64,000 nucleotides of DNA from Spirosoma pollinicola (GCF_002831565.1 NZ_CP025096.1:8180468-8244467), one strand, 5' to 3'; shown: positions 8,189 to 18,023, counted from the stretch's first letter. Notes: a model not told the origin generated them from the sequence alone. Numbers and translations: made by a program.

Positions 8189-8584
8189 TCAATTAGCAAC
8201 TCTGGCTAAATCGTAACCTTCCGGCCCTTTAACTGAATTCATTGCAGCGGTTAAAATAAACTCTCGCTCTGACTTTTCAGTAATTACCGGACGAGAACCA
8301 TAGCTTGCCTGAACAACAAAATAATATTGCTTATTGGGCTCAAAATGAACAAAGTAAGGTTTACCGTCAATAACGAATCCCAAGCTATCACCCACTACCT
8401 GAACGACAACCCACTTACGCGACTTGAGTTGTATCGGTTTTTTCTTGTCGATAGTGGTCGTTATTTCAGCATTGATACCCACCATCACGTTTAAAAAATG
8501 AATCCTGGCAGGAGGCAATGACTGCCCCTTACTTACTACGTTTGCCAGGAAAACGAGGATCATTATACCAATTAGGGTCTTCAT
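8189..8584 (-). CDS. Small secreted protein of unknown function
   Basis: Starting at the methionine encoded at 8582-8584, about 131 residues, with a clear signal peptide (MKTLIGIMILVFLANVVSKG) and a short beta-rich mature part. The upstream start at 8611 would place nine polar residues before the signal and is less likely. No known domain was recognised. It lies 41 bp upstream of the 7386-8147 gene on the same strand and may be co-transcribed. Confidence 0.6.
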   Translation of the reverse strand: MKTLIGIMILVFLANVVSKGQSLPPARIHFLNVMVGINAEITTTIDKKKPIQLKSRKWVVVQVVGDSLGFVIDGKPYFVHFEPNKQYYFVVQASYGSRPVITEKSEREFILTAAMNSVKGPEGYDLARVAN

Positions 8585-9110
8585 AATTTTTCCAGTATGT
8601 AAGTACCACAATGTTCATCTGTACCGTTTCCTGATTCATGATACCACCATAGCCTTACTACAGTTTACGGAGCAAAAGGGTCACTCCTTAAAGTAAGCTA
8701 TTACCGATCAAAACAGACAAAAATCCCGATTTTCACCAATTTACGCTTAACGATACGTCATCAAAATAAACAGTACCAGTGGTTTTTAGCAGATAAAATA
8801 GGAGGATATACATACTGATAGCTTTGGCTGGGAATGCATCAAAGGGTAGGGTATATTCTCTAAAATCATTCGTACCCGTATAACGATGGTTTAGCTAAGT
8901 GATTGAAAGCAATGTATATATGAAAAACTGTTGAGTCCACACAAATATCATTAAAATCATATTAACTTATACTATATCGATTAACCGGCGGTTCTTTACT
9001 GTATTTACCACAGGAAAAGATGAGTATCTGGTTCTTGAAACAAAAATCGGGGAGGGAGTATAACGCTTAAGCGTACGCTCCCTCCCCGATTCTTATTCAA
9101 TGTAGTTGAC
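8585..9110. other. Gene-free AT-rich region
   Basis: Over 500 bp with no supported coding frame on either strand. Apart from the terminator hairpin at 9045-9091 and an AT-rich patch near 8920-8990, nothing was recognised. Confidence 0.5.
9045..9091 (-). terminator. Terminator hairpin after the first SDR gene
   Basis: AATCGGGGAGGGAG (9045-9058) pairs perfectly with CTCCCTCCCCGATT (9078-9091). Its loop contains a second perfect palindrome, ACGCTTAAGCGT (9063-9074). It lies 20 bp beyond the stop of the SDR gene at 9111-9929. Confidence 0.75.
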
Positions 9111-9929
9111 TTACTCACTTAACCCGAATCGCTGGTTGATCATCGAAAAGAAGTCTTCATTACTCATGCCCTTCCAGGCGTTATAGGTACCCTGTGCATC
9201 TTGTCCGGCCACATAACGAATTTGGTCGGTGTCGTCGGTGGCGGCCTGATAAATTACCTCGGCAATTTGTTCGGCGGTTGAGTAGCCAGACGAGTTCTTG
9301 CCAAAAGCTGCGAATACCTTTTCGAGACTCGCGTCATACACACTCGGGCCGTCCACTGTTCGTTTCAGCGAACGGGTAGCAAAATCAGTAATCACACCAC
9401 CCGGAGCCACAATTTTAACCCGGATACCAAAGGGACGTAACTCATAGTTCAGCGACTCAGACATACCATCCAGCCCGAATTTGGTAGCATGATAAATTGA
9501 ATTGAACGGCAACCCAACCAATCCTCCAATAGACGTAATATTGATGATCGTACCACCGCCCGCTTGCCGGAAAGCAGGCAATAGCGCCTTGATGGTGCGC
9601 ATGACACCAAACACATTGGTGTTGAACTGATCCATGATCTTCTCTTCAGAAGCCGTTTCCAGTGGTCCGGCCAACCCGTAGCCCGCATTATTGAGCAGCA
9701 CATCAATCTGTTGAAAATCGGCTAATGCCTGCGCAACCGCCTGATTAACGCTATCTGTCTGCGTTACATCCAGTGCGTAGACCTTGATGGCTGGATATTG
9801 TTGCAGTTCCGTTTCGTTTTGCGGATTGCGCATGGTAGCCGCCACATTCCAGCCGTGGCTGGCAAATAGTATGACCGCTGCCTTTCCGATGCCTGACGAC
9901 GCGCCCGTTATAAAAATAGTCTTTGCCAT
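9111..9929 (-). CDS. Short-chain dehydrogenase/reductase
   Basis: The 272-residue protein has the classical SDR signature: TGASSGIGKAA for the dinucleotide, NNAGYGLAGPLE, and the catalytic SIYHATKFGLDGMSE (Tyr-x3-Lys). R34 in AATMRNPQN at the end of the second strand suggests NADP preference. These enzymes oxidise or reduce small carbonyl compounds; substrate unknown. A second SDR gene follows on the same strand, separated by a large inverted repeat, and the two are not close in sequence. Confidence 0.85.
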   Translation of the reverse strand: MAKTIFITGASSGIGKAAVILFASHGWNVAATMRNPQNETELQQYPAIKVYALDVTQTDSVNQAVAQALADFQQIDVLLNNAGYGLAGPLETASEEKIMDQFNTNVFGVMRTIKALLPAFRQAGGGTIINITSIGGLVGLPFNSIYHATKFGLDGMSESLNYELRPFGIRVKIVAPGGVITDFATRSLKRTVDGPSVYDASLEKVFAAFGKNSSGYSTAEQIAEVIYQAATDDTDQIRYVAGQDAQGTYNAWKGMSNEDFFSMINQRFGLSE

Positions 9930-9979
9930 GTAGTTGAGTTTTCAGAATGATACGTAGTCAATATAGATAAAGCAACTGC

Positions 9980-10088
9980 GTGGTTTACCACCCCCAACCC
10001 CCTCCTAAAACAGGAGGGGGCTAAAAAAAGATGACCTTTTGGCATAGCCCCCTCCTGTTTTAGGAGGGGGTTGGGGGTGGTAAACCAC
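9980..10088. repeat. Long perfect inverted repeat, 43-bp arms
   Basis: The arms 9980-10022 and 10046-10088 are exact inverted copies, with a 23-bp spacer. Each arm also folds on itself through CCCCCTCCT and AGGAGGGGG around AAAAC. The repeat fills the gap between the two SDR genes and ends 3 bp before the stop of the second. It may be a terminator or an intergenic palindromic repeat element. Confidence 0.85.
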
Positions 10089-10091
10089 CAA

Positions 10092-10844
10092 TCACTTCCG
10101 GTTTATCGTTGTAGCTGCCGACTGGGCCGAAGCGAGAATGGTCATATCGGCAATGGTGACATTGGCGGGAGCGGTTACGGCATATACAATTGAATCCGCG
10201 ATATCGTCGGCGGTGAGGGGAGCAAACCCCTCGTAGACTTTGGCGGCCCGTTCGGTATCGCCTTTAAAGCGCACGACCGAAAACTCCGTTTCAACGGCAC
10301 CCGGTGCAATGTTGGTCACTTTGATACCATGCTGAGTCAGGTCAAGCCGCATGCCTGTACTGAGGGCTTCGACAGCGGCTTTGCTGGCGCAATAGACGGC
10401 GCCATTGGCATAGGTTTGCTTACCTGCCACCGAACTCAAGTTGACAATATGCCCCCGCTGGCGGGATACCATACCCGGCATAACCGCCTTCGACACATAA
10501 AGCAATCCCTGCACATTGCCGTCGATCATCTGATCCCAATCCGCAGGTTCGCCATCCTGAATAGCCGACATACCATGCGCATTGCCTGCACTATTGACCA
10601 GAATATCAATGGCTTTCCACTCATCGGGTAGTGTGCTGATGGCGTCATTAACGTCTGCCCAGTCGCGTACATCGAAGTTGAGCGTAGTCACGGTGGTTTG
10701 CCCACCAAGTTCATCGGTCAGCTCACTTAGACGATCCTGCCGACGACCGCAAAGAATAAGCCGATAACTGAGGTCGGCAAAGGCCTTAGCCGTAGCGCGG
10801 CCTATGCCAGAGGTGGCACCGGTAATGAGAGCAATACGAGACAT
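10092..10844 (-). CDS. Short-chain dehydrogenase/reductase (second)
   Basis: From the methionine encoded at 10842-10844 this is about 250 residues: MSRIALITGATSGIGRATAK, NSAGNAHG and the catalytic YCASKAAVE (Tyr-x3-Lys). The upstream start at 10871 would add nine residues before the first beta strand. CGRRQDRL after strand two points to NADP(H). It resembles the YdfG/serine 3-dehydrogenase group. Substrate unknown. Confidence 0.85.
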   Translation of the reverse strand: MSRIALITGATSGIGRATAKAFADLSYRLILCGRRQDRLSELTDELGGQTTVTTLNFDVRDWADVNDAISTLPDEWKAIDILVNSAGNAHGMSAIQDGEPADWDQMIDGNVQGLLYVSKAVMPGMVSRQRGHIVNLSSVAGKQTYANGAVYCASKAAVEALSTGMRLDLTQHGIKVTNIAPGAVETEFSVVRFKGDTERAAKVYEGFAPLTADDIADSIVYAVTAPANVTIADMTILASAQSAATTINRK

Positions 10845-11162
10845 ATTAATTTTATAGATAGATGATTCCACAAAGATAAACGGGCAGAAATAGGTTTTCA
10901 GACCACTTCTTACAAGTAAATATTATTTATCGTATTCTGTATACTTATAATAATTCAAACTATCCATATCTATTTACTTATTAAATATTATTGATATACA
11001 AAAAAGAGATAGAGTAATTCTGGTCGGGTTTTTGTATCAAGTTGATTGTGCTTTGATTCAGAAAACAGTGCGTTGTGTAGCCCGGGTATCGGGCACATAA
11101 ATACCTTTCAGAATCAGTATCGACCTCTTTTTATCATAAAAAATTTAATCACTACTGGTGCT

Positions 11163-12152
11163 ATGTTACCTGCATTTTCAGTTGTTATCCCAACGTATAA
11201 GCAGCCCGCTTTACTGCTAAAATGCCTTGACGCCCTGGGTCGTCAACGGCTTGCCCATGATCAATTTGAGATTATTGTCGTTGATGAAGGCAACTCACCC
11301 GAAACCGAAGCGGCTGTTTTACTCTTCGCCAAACAAATAGCCCGCGACAGTGCCCGAATTGAGGTTCGCTACCTGGGCCAACCCGAACGACGTGGATCGG
11401 CAGCGGCCCGAAATAGGGGCTGGCGGGCAGCCCGTGGGCACCTTATCGCCTTTACCGACGATGATTGTCTGCCGGAGCCAACATGGCTTTCATCAGCTCT
11501 AACCTGTTTTCAGCGAGGAGCCCAGGTTCTGAGTGGACAATTACGCGTTTTATTACCCAACCAGCCCACACCGCTCGACCGTACGGCCACATTTCTTAAA
11601 CGTGCCGAATTTATAGCCTCGAACTGCTTTTGCCGAAAAGCAACACTGGAGCGTGTCGGTGGATTCGAAGAAGCCTTTGATATTGACTGGCGGGAAGATA
11701 GTGACCTGCAATTCAAGTTTATTCAGGCCGGAATTCCCATCGGGAAATGTCCCGAAGCGATTGTCGTTTATCCTATTCGCCCATATCCCTGGTATGGTCT
11801 TCTTCAGGACGAGCGAAATAACAGTTACGACGCGTTATTGTACAAACGCCATCCGGGGCTGTTTCGGGAGCGGATTCCGAGCTATCGGCGGCAAATACTC
11901 CGCTATTATGCCTCGGTGATAAGCATAGTCATTGCCCTGATTGGTGGGTTCACCGGTCAGGTAAACATAGCGATTACAGGGTTACTCATTTGGGCCATTC
12001 TATCGGCAGATCTGGTTGTACATCGTTTACCAAACTCGCCTTTAACCTGGCTCACGCTTAAGCACGCCGTATTGATGGCTCTCGCAACACCGTTCTTATC
12101 GGTTTACTGGCGACTCTATGGAGCCATAAAATACCGGGTGCTGTACCTGTAG
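11163..12152 (+). CDS. Family 2 glycosyltransferase, membrane-anchored
   Basis: From MLPAFSVVIPTYKQP, 329 residues; an in-frame start at 11046 would add 39 residues unlike a GT-A N-terminus. The domain shows VVDEGNSPE, AARNRGWRAARG, the DxD-type AFTDDDCLPEPTW and a later IDWREDSDLQFK acidic motif. Two or three hydrophobic segments near the C-terminus (about 255-315) anchor it in the membrane. GT2 enzymes transfer sugars from nucleotide donors. It lies 135 bp upstream of the ebo-type genes; whether it belongs with them is unclear. Confidence 0.85.
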   Translation: MLPAFSVVIPTYKQPALLLKCLDALGRQRLAHDQFEIIVVDEGNSPETEAAVLLFAKQIARDSARIEVRYLGQPERRGSAAARNRGWRAARGHLIAFTDDDCLPEPTWLSSALTCFQRGAQVLSGQLRVLLPNQPTPLDRTATFLKRAEFIASNCFCRKATLERVGGFEEAFDIDWREDSDLQFKFIQAGIPIGKCPEAIVVYPIRPYPWYGLLQDERNNSYDALLYKRHPGLFRERIPSYRRQILRYYASVISIVIALIGGFTGQVNIAITGLLIWAILSADLVVHRLPNSPLTWLTLKHAVLMALATPFLSVYWRLYGAIKYRVLYL

Positions 12153-12287
12153 AAACTGCCAGAGCAACTTTATATGTTATAAATTTCCTATTTAACTGTG
12201 TGTAAATAACACAATAAGGAACCATTAGCGATTTGATTGTATTTTTGAGGGATAAGGATAATATTACTCAATTGTCCTTATCCTTTC

Positions 12288-13469
12288 ATGGATCACCTGC
12301 ATCAAACTTTTAGCGTTCGGTTTACATACAGCGTTTATTTCACCGAGCAGCTTTTCGATAGTACGAATTCCTTACTCGCCGATTTTTTCAGCCAACAAGC
12401 TACTGCCGAGACGCGAAAAAAACTTCTGGTTGTCATTGATTCGGGCGTTGTATCAACGCACCCGAACTTACCGGCTACCATTACATCATACTTTTCTCAA
12501 CACGCTGACTCCGTTGAGCTTGTAACTGACTTTCTCATTCTACCGGGGGGCGAAATAGCCAAAAATGACCCTGATTCTGTTGAGAAAATTGTCGACGCCG
12601 TTGATCGACATGGTATTGATCGGCACTCGTATGTTGCGGCTATTGGGGGCGGTTCGGTGCTTGACCTGGTTGGTTATGCAGCGGCCATCTCGCACCGTGG
12701 TATTCGACACATCCGCATTCCAACAACCGTACTTTCGCAGAACGACTCGGGAGTTGGCGTTAAAAATGGCGTCAATTATAAGGGAAAGAAAAACTTTCTG
12801 GGAACATTTGTTCCTCCCGTGGCCGTCTTCAACGATAGTCAGTTTTTAACAACACTCGATGAACGTGACTGGCGGGCGGGTGTATCGGAAGCCGTGAAAG
12901 TGGCACTCATCAAAGACAAGGCTTTTTTCGAGTGGATCGAGCAAAACGCCGAAGCACTTGCTGCCCGCGATATGACAGCGATGCAATACCTTGTTCATCG
13001 GTGCGCCGACATGCACCTCCAGCATATTGCGGGTGGCGATCCGTTTGAAATGGGATCGTCGAGACCATTGGATTTTGGCCATTGGAGCGCCCACAAACTG
13101 GAACAACTCACCAACTTCGAGATTCGTCACGGCGAGGCAGTTGCCATTGGTATTGCCATGGACAGTCTCTACTCGCAGCAACTCGGCTGGCTCTCCGAAA
13201 CCGATACAAACCGTATTCTGACTACCCTCCGAACGCTTGGCTTTGTCCTTTACCAGCCTATGCTCGACGCCGACAATAGTGCGGGTGTCCTGAAAGGACT
13301 TTCTGAATTCAGGGAACATCTGGGCGGGCAATTGACAATCATGCTGCTCAAAGATCTGGGTCGGGGTGTCGAAGTCCACGAGATGGATGCCGACCGCATT
13401 CGGCAGGCAATTGCCACCTTGCGAGAACAGGAGTCCTTAACGCTTCAACCAGCTTTATCAGGCCAGTAA
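12288..13469 (+). CDS. 3-dehydroquinate-synthase-like sugar-phosphate cyclase (ebo type)
   Basis: The 393-residue protein belongs to the dehydroquinate synthase superfamily: AIGGGSVLDLVGYAAA binds NAD, RIPTTVLSQNDSGVGVKNGV and FLGTFVPPVAVFND form the active-site core, and LDFGHWSAHKLE and EIRHGEAVAIGIAMD carry the metal-binding histidines. It is not the shikimate enzyme by context: the next gene is EboE-like, and ebo clusters carry such a cyclase. The product made from a sugar phosphate is unknown. First gene of a three-gene operon. Confidence 0.8.
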   Translation: MDHLHQTFSVRFTYSVYFTEQLFDSTNSLLADFFSQQATAETRKKLLVVIDSGVVSTHPNLPATITSYFSQHADSVELVTDFLILPGGEIAKNDPDSVEKIVDAVDRHGIDRHSYVAAIGGGSVLDLVGYAAAISHRGIRHIRIPTTVLSQNDSGVGVKNGVNYKGKKNFLGTFVPPVAVFNDSQFLTTLDERDWRAGVSEAVKVALIKDKAFFEWIEQNAEALAARDMTAMQYLVHRCADMHLQHIAGGDPFEMGSSRPLDFGHWSAHKLEQLTNFEIRHGEAVAIGIAMDSLYSQQLGWLSETDTNRILTTLRTLGFVLYQPMLDADNSAGVLKGLSEFREHLGGQLTIMLLKDLGRGVEVHEMDADRIRQAIATLREQESLTLQPALSGQ

Positions 13470-13504
13470 GTCGGACCGATGTCGCGGCTTGCCAGTCTCT
13501 GATT

Positions 13505-14755
13505 ATGAAAACTCTCATCGGCCACCTGGGTTACTGTACCAATATTCATCCGGGCGAAACCTGGACAGATCACTTTGCGGCCCTTCAACAGGCTGTTCCC
13601 GAATTAAAACAGCGACTGTCGCCGAATCAGGCTTTTGGGCTGGGCCTGCGTCTGTCAAATATAGCCAGTGAAGAACTGGAAATTCCCGAAAACCTGATAG
13701 CCTTTCAGCACTGGCTGGCTCAAAACGACTGTTACGTATTCACAATGAACGGTTTCCCGTTTGGCGGATTTCACGATACGGTTGTAAAAGATCAGGTTCA
13801 CACACCCGACTGGACAACCGAAGCACGGGTTGAATATACCAAACGGCTGTTTCGAATTTTATCCGTTTTGTTACCGGTCGATGAACTCGGCAATCCCATT
13901 CAGGGTGGTGTTTCGACTTCGCCCCTCTCCTACCGTCATTGGTTTGAGTGGGAGCAACCAGCCGCCCGCGACTATATATTGTCGCAGACGACGCAAAACA
14001 TTCTCGAAGTGGTGGCCGATCTAATTCGGCTACACCATCAAACCGATCGTCTGATGCACCTCGATCTGGAACCCGAACCAGACGGCGTAATCGAAACCGC
14101 CGACGAGTTTATCAGCTGGTTTACAGACTACCTGCTGCCGATGGGCATTGAGCAACTAACCGAAGAGTTCAGGCTGACCGATGAAGAAGCCGAAGCCGCT
14201 ATTTGCGAACACGTTCGGTTATGCTACGATGTTTGTCATTTTGCGGTGGATTACGAACGCCCGGCGGAGGTACTTGATAAACTGAAAAATTACGGCTTGC
14301 GTGTCGGTAAAATTCAGATCAGTGCCGCTTTAAAAGCTGAGTTTCCAACGGATCCCGAAGAGCGGGAGACTGTTCGACAGGCATTTGAGGAGTTCAACGA
14401 ACCAACCTATTTGCACCAGGTGGTGGCTAGAACCAACTATGGCGAATTGCTTCGTTTTCCGGATTTACCGGAAGCGCTGGCCGCCCTGAACGACACGCAT
14501 GCCGAGTGGCGGGCTCATTTTCATGTGCCCCTTTTCGTGTCCGATTATGGCGTACTCAAGTCTACACAGGATGACATTCGGGAAGTTCTCCGGTTGCAGT
14601 CCGATCGTATGTTCACGAATCAACTGGAAGTCGAAACCTATACCTGGGGCGTGCTGCCCAATGAGTTGAAAAAAGAGTTAGTTGACTCGATAGAACGAGA
14701 AATGAAGTGGGTTCAACAATTTTCGTCAAACACAACAAGCGAAACGGATTCGTAA
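13505..14755 (+). CDS. eboE: EboE-like TIM-barrel protein
   Basis: The 416-residue protein starts MKTLIGHLGYCTNIHPGETW, which I recognise as the EboE group, with a xylose-isomerase-like TIM barrel. RLMHLDLEPEPDGVIE and LCYDVCHFAVDYE supply acidic and histidine residues that could bind metal. In cyanobacteria the ebo genes were linked to moving scytonemin precursors to the periplasm; the biochemical role of EboE is not known. It begins 35 bp after the cyclase gene. A short stem (ACGGATTCG with CGAATCCGT, 14744-14770) overlaps the stop codon. Confidence 0.8.
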   Translation: MKTLIGHLGYCTNIHPGETWTDHFAALQQAVPELKQRLSPNQAFGLGLRLSNIASEELEIPENLIAFQHWLAQNDCYVFTMNGFPFGGFHDTVVKDQVHTPDWTTEARVEYTKRLFRILSVLLPVDELGNPIQGGVSTSPLSYRHWFEWEQPAARDYILSQTTQNILEVVADLIRLHHQTDRLMHLDLEPEPDGVIETADEFISWFTDYLLPMGIEQLTEEFRLTDEEAEAAICEHVRLCYDVCHFAVDYERPAEVLDKLKNYGLRVGKIQISAALKAEFPTDPEERETVRQAFEEFNEPTYLHQVVARTNYGELLRFPDLPEALAALNDTHAEWRAHFHVPLFVSDYGVLKSTQDDIREVLRLQSDRMFTNQLEVETYTWGVLPNELKKELVDSIEREMKWVQQFSSNTTSETDS

Positions 14756-14817
14756 AAGCTGCGAATCCGTCGCGCCTTTGCGTTAGTCATGGCGCTCGTT
14801 GCGTTTAACTTTCTATT

Positions 14818-16206
14818 ATGAAAAAGACCGTAGTACTCGACGTTGTAGGCTTATCGTATTCGCTCATTGGCGAACACACGCCTTTCCTGAAACAGTGGTT
14901 TGCCAGCAAGCACCAGGCCACTATCGACCCCATGCTCCCGGCCCTGACAACGTCGGTACAATCTACTTACGTAACCGGCAAATGGCCCAGCGAAACGGGC
15001 ATTGTTGGCAACGGCTGGTATGACCGTACCGACTCGGAAGTGAAGTTCTGGAAACAGTCCAACAAGCTGGTGGCGGGCGAGAAAATCTGGGAACGGGCCA
15101 AACAGATCGATCCTGCGTTTACGGTGTCAAAAATGTTCTGGTGGTACAACATGTACTCCTCTGCCGATTATTCGGCTACACCTCGGCCGCAGTATCCGTC
15201 AGACGGGATGAAGATAGCCGATTGCTACACCCAACCTGCCGATCTACGCGACCGGCTTCAGCAGGAACTGGGCACCTTTCCGTTGTTTCAATTCTGGGGA
15301 CCCGCTACCACCATCAAAAGCAGTCGCTGGATTGCCGATGCCTCGATGCTGGTCGACAAGTGGCACAACCCAACCCTCACGCTGATCTACCTGCCTCACC
15401 TGGATTATTGTCTCCAGAAGTCAGGACAGGATTTTTCGAAAATCGCCAATGACCTGCGCGAAATCGACGACGTTTGCCGCGACCTGATTCAGTACTACGA
15501 AAAGCAGGGTGCCGAAGTCATTGTACTGTCGGAATACGGCATTACAAGCGTGAGTAAACCCATTCACATAAACAGGATCCTGCGCGAAGCCGGGATGATT
15601 CGCTACCGCGAAGAACGCGGCCTGGAGGTATTCGACGCCGGTGCTTCGCCCGCTTTCGCCACCCCCGACCATCAGATTGCCCATGTGTACATCAATGATG
15701 CTTCGGTTTTTGATAAGGTGCGTGCCCTGCTCGAAAAAACACCCGGCATTGAGCTGGTACTGGATAAAGAACAACAGAAGAAATACCACATCGACCACGA
15801 ACGCTCCGGCGATCTGGTTGTGGTTGCCGATGCCGATAGCTGGTTTACCTATTACTATTGGCTCGATGATGCCCGTGCCCCCGACTACGCCCGTTTGGTG
15901 GCCATCCACCAGAAGCCCGGCTACGACCCAGCCGAAATGTTCATGGATCAGACGAATCCGCTTATCAAGCTAAAAGCGGGCTATAAATTAGGCCGTAAAC
16001 TTCTTGGCTTCCGCTACCTGATGAACGTGATTTCGCTGGATGCTACGCTGGTAAAAGGATCGCATGGCCGCCTGGGTGCAGCTCCCGAGTATCACCCTGT
16101 TTTTGTGAGCAGCCAGAACGTGGGCAAAACCCTGTCGGCTATTGATGTGTACGATAAAATCTGGGAAACGCTATCTATAGAAATTCCGGCAAAACAGACG
16201 AGTTAA
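14818..16206 (+). CDS. Alkaline-phosphatase-superfamily phosphodiesterase (ebo-associated)
   Basis: The 462-residue protein fits the type I phosphodiesterase/nucleotide pyrophosphatase group: the nucleophile threonine is likely in MLPALTTSVQSTYVTGKWP, and metal ligands are seen in LPHLDYCLQKSGQD, VIVLSEYGI and KGSHGRLGAAPEYHP. There is no signal peptide, so it is probably cytoplasmic. It follows eboE by 62 bp; such a gene commonly accompanies ebo clusters in Bacteroidota (recalled, not checked). It may remove a phosphate or nucleotide from the pathway product. Confidence 0.8.
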   Translation: MKKTVVLDVVGLSYSLIGEHTPFLKQWFASKHQATIDPMLPALTTSVQSTYVTGKWPSETGIVGNGWYDRTDSEVKFWKQSNKLVAGEKIWERAKQIDPAFTVSKMFWWYNMYSSADYSATPRPQYPSDGMKIADCYTQPADLRDRLQQELGTFPLFQFWGPATTIKSSRWIADASMLVDKWHNPTLTLIYLPHLDYCLQKSGQDFSKIANDLREIDDVCRDLIQYYEKQGAEVIVLSEYGITSVSKPIHINRILREAGMIRYREERGLEVFDAGASPAFATPDHQIAHVYINDASVFDKVRALLEKTPGIELVLDKEQQKKYHIDHERSGDLVVVADADSWFTYYYWLDDARAPDYARLVAIHQKPGYDPAEMFMDQTNPLIKLKAGYKLGRKLLGFRYLMNVISLDATLVKGSHGRLGAAPEYHPVFVSSQNVGKTLSAIDVYDKIWETLSIEIPAKQTS

Positions 16207-16245
16207 GTTATTGGTTATTTGGGTGAAAGGACGTAATTTAACTTT

Positions 16246-16800
16246 ATGAAAGCCCTCGTCGCCCTCTTCCTATTGGCCTCAGCCTGTGCAACGCACCGAA
16301 CCCCGGTGGGAAACGCTCCCGCCGATGGTGCCGAATACTACCTGCCCAACCAGCCCGTAACGGCTGTTTTACCCCGGCTCTATCCAGACCCGCAGGGTGG
16401 TCTTGGTCATTCGCAGGACCCCGATATTCGTGTAACCGACATTCGCCTGACGGCCAGTTATACGGTTTTGTACATAACATTCGGCAAAGACAAGAACGCT
16501 CGGGACAACAATTATTTTGGCACCAGCAACATATCGTTCAACCCCAAAGCAATACTGACCTCCTCGGACGGAAAACGCACCTATGCGTTGTTAAAAACGG
16601 AAGGCATCCCTATGTCGCCCGACACCCGCGAGATTAAGAACGAGGAAAAAGTGCCTTTCATCCTCTATTTTGAGCGATTAGAGAAGGGTGTCGAATCATT
16701 TGACCTATTCGAATGTAAGAGCGACAATCAGAACTCCTGTTTTAACGTGGCGGGTATGACCGTCCAGAATCCCCAGAATTCAGAAGCCAAGCAACCTTAG
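16246..16800 (+). CDS. Putative lipoprotein of unknown function
   Basis: The 184-residue protein has a lipoprotein signal ending LLASACATH, with the cysteine at about residue 14. The mature part is beta-rich (DIRLTASYTVLYITFG, FILYFERLEKGVESFDLFEC) and carries two late cysteines in FECKSDNQNSCFN. No family recognised. It starts 40 bp after the ebo-type operon on the same strand and might be its last gene. Confidence 0.65.
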   Translation: MKALVALFLLASACATHRTPVGNAPADGAEYYLPNQPVTAVLPRLYPDPQGGLGHSQDPDIRVTDIRLTASYTVLYITFGKDKNARDNNYFGTSNISFNPKAILTSSDGKRTYALLKTEGIPMSPDTREIKNEEKVPFILYFERLEKGVESFDLFECKSDNQNSCFNVAGMTVQNPQNSEAKQP

Positions 16801-16945
16801 GTAGTCATTAGCTACTAATCAGGTAAATAGTTGGTCGTAAGTCAGCTTCCCCATAGAATAACTTATCTTTTTCTATTCATACATACACCGAATCCTGCCA
16901 TCTGACGTTAGCAAAGTAGAGTTATCCTTTAGTTGTTATCCAGTT

Positions 16946-17458
16946 ATGCCTCTTTTTGCTTTGTTAAAACGTTATTATCGCACTCCTCTTTTTATAGCTA
17001 TTGGCCTGTTTTTCAGCTTACTCGCCCTGGCTCAAACCAACCTGAAATATCGTCTGCTCAACGGCTATTTGCTACATGCCGACGCTCCCGTAAACAAAGG
17101 AAAGCCTACGCTTTTTGTGTTCGAGCAAGCCGCTACCTTTAGTCAAATATTCGACCCGGCAACAAACGGCTCCTTCCGCAAGCGCGACGCCCCTAATTTT
17201 GACAAGGAAATGGCAATTGGTATTGTCTTATCATCGACAAAAACACCTCCGAAACTTTCGGTCAGCAGAGTATTCGTTCAGGACTCAACGCTTACGGTGC
17301 GCTACATTCGCTTAGCCGACACGACAGTCACGAAATCTCCCTTACCTGAAGCCACACAGCCAATGTTAGTATTCACAATACCCAAACAAACCGTTCTGAA
17401 AACCCGGCTCGTGGAAAACGGCAAAGTCGTACAAACGCTAAAAAAACGAGACGACTAA
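16946..17458 (+). CDS. Secreted protein of unknown function
   Basis: The 170-residue protein has a signal peptide (LFIAIGLFFSLLALAQ, cleavage likely after ALAQ) and a beta-rich mature part with no cysteines. No known domain recognised. A terminator hairpin with a T-tract follows at 17486-17524. Confidence 0.6.
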   Translation: MPLFALLKRYYRTPLFIAIGLFFSLLALAQTNLKYRLLNGYLLHADAPVNKGKPTLFVFEQAATFSQIFDPATNGSFRKRDAPNFDKEMAIGIVLSSTKTPPKLSVSRVFVQDSTLTVRYIRLADTTVTKSPLPEATQPMLVFTIPKQTVLKTRLVENGKVVQTLKKRDD

Positions 17459-17485
17459 GCGTTTAAATAGCGCCCACCTTTAATC

Positions 17486-17524
17486 AGCCACTTACAGCAA
17501 CAACCATGTGAGTGGCTTTTTTAT
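17486..17524 (+). terminator. Rho-independent terminator
   Basis: AGCCACTTAC (17486-17495) pairs with GTGAGTGGCT (17508-17517) through one G-U pair, followed by TTTTTT. It lies 27 bp after the stop of the secreted protein gene. Confidence 0.75.
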
Positions 17525-17705
17525 GTCCGTTTCGACCAGAGTAAATATCTCCTATTTTGTAGTGTTGTAAACCTATCCATCTGTACTTCTTTATTCAGAA
17601 AACTTCCAGGTATTATGTTCAGTTGCGACACACTAAATCTCCCAATCAAAAATCCAAAAGTCTACTCACATCGTAGGTTATAGATAATCATCCGATATTC
17701 GAGCT

Positions 17706-18023
17706 ATGAGACACTCAGCGTTAGGTAATCAGGCGGGACGAATAACTCATCTTATCGGCGAAGGGAACTATACCCGGATCTATTTCACGGATGCCCCTAC
17801 GCTATTGATCAGCCGAACCTTATCATATTGTACGGCACAACTTCCTCATTTTGTTCGTCTGCACAGAATGTGTGCAGCCAATCCCGATTACATCAACGAA
17901 ATTCGTCCGATACCAAACAAGCGTGGTGAAGCTTTAATTGCGGGAGCCTGGCTACCCGTTAGTAACCGACGTCTACCGGACGCCATCCGACAATTGAAGG
18001 CCATAAAGAGCAAGGCTGTTTAA
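17706..18023 (+). CDS. Stand-alone LytTR DNA-binding protein
   Basis: The 105 residues match a LytTR domain without a receiver: HLIGEGNYTRIYFTDAP, SRTLSYCTAQLPHFVRLHR and INEIRPIPNKRGEA are the characteristic beta strands and DNA-contact helix. LytTR domains bind imperfect direct repeats in promoters. In Bacteroidota such short proteins occur as orphans, with no kinase adjacent, as here. A strong hairpin follows at 18048. Confidence 0.75.
   Translation: MRHSALGNQAGRITHLIGEGNYTRIYFTDAPTLLISRTLSYCTAQLPHFVRLHRMCAANPDYINEIRPIPNKRGEALIAGAWLPVSNRRLPDAIRQLKAIKSKAV

Noticed and set aside
15421..15909. 162-codon minus-strand frame
   Set aside because: Antisense shadow of the alkaline-phosphatase-like gene.
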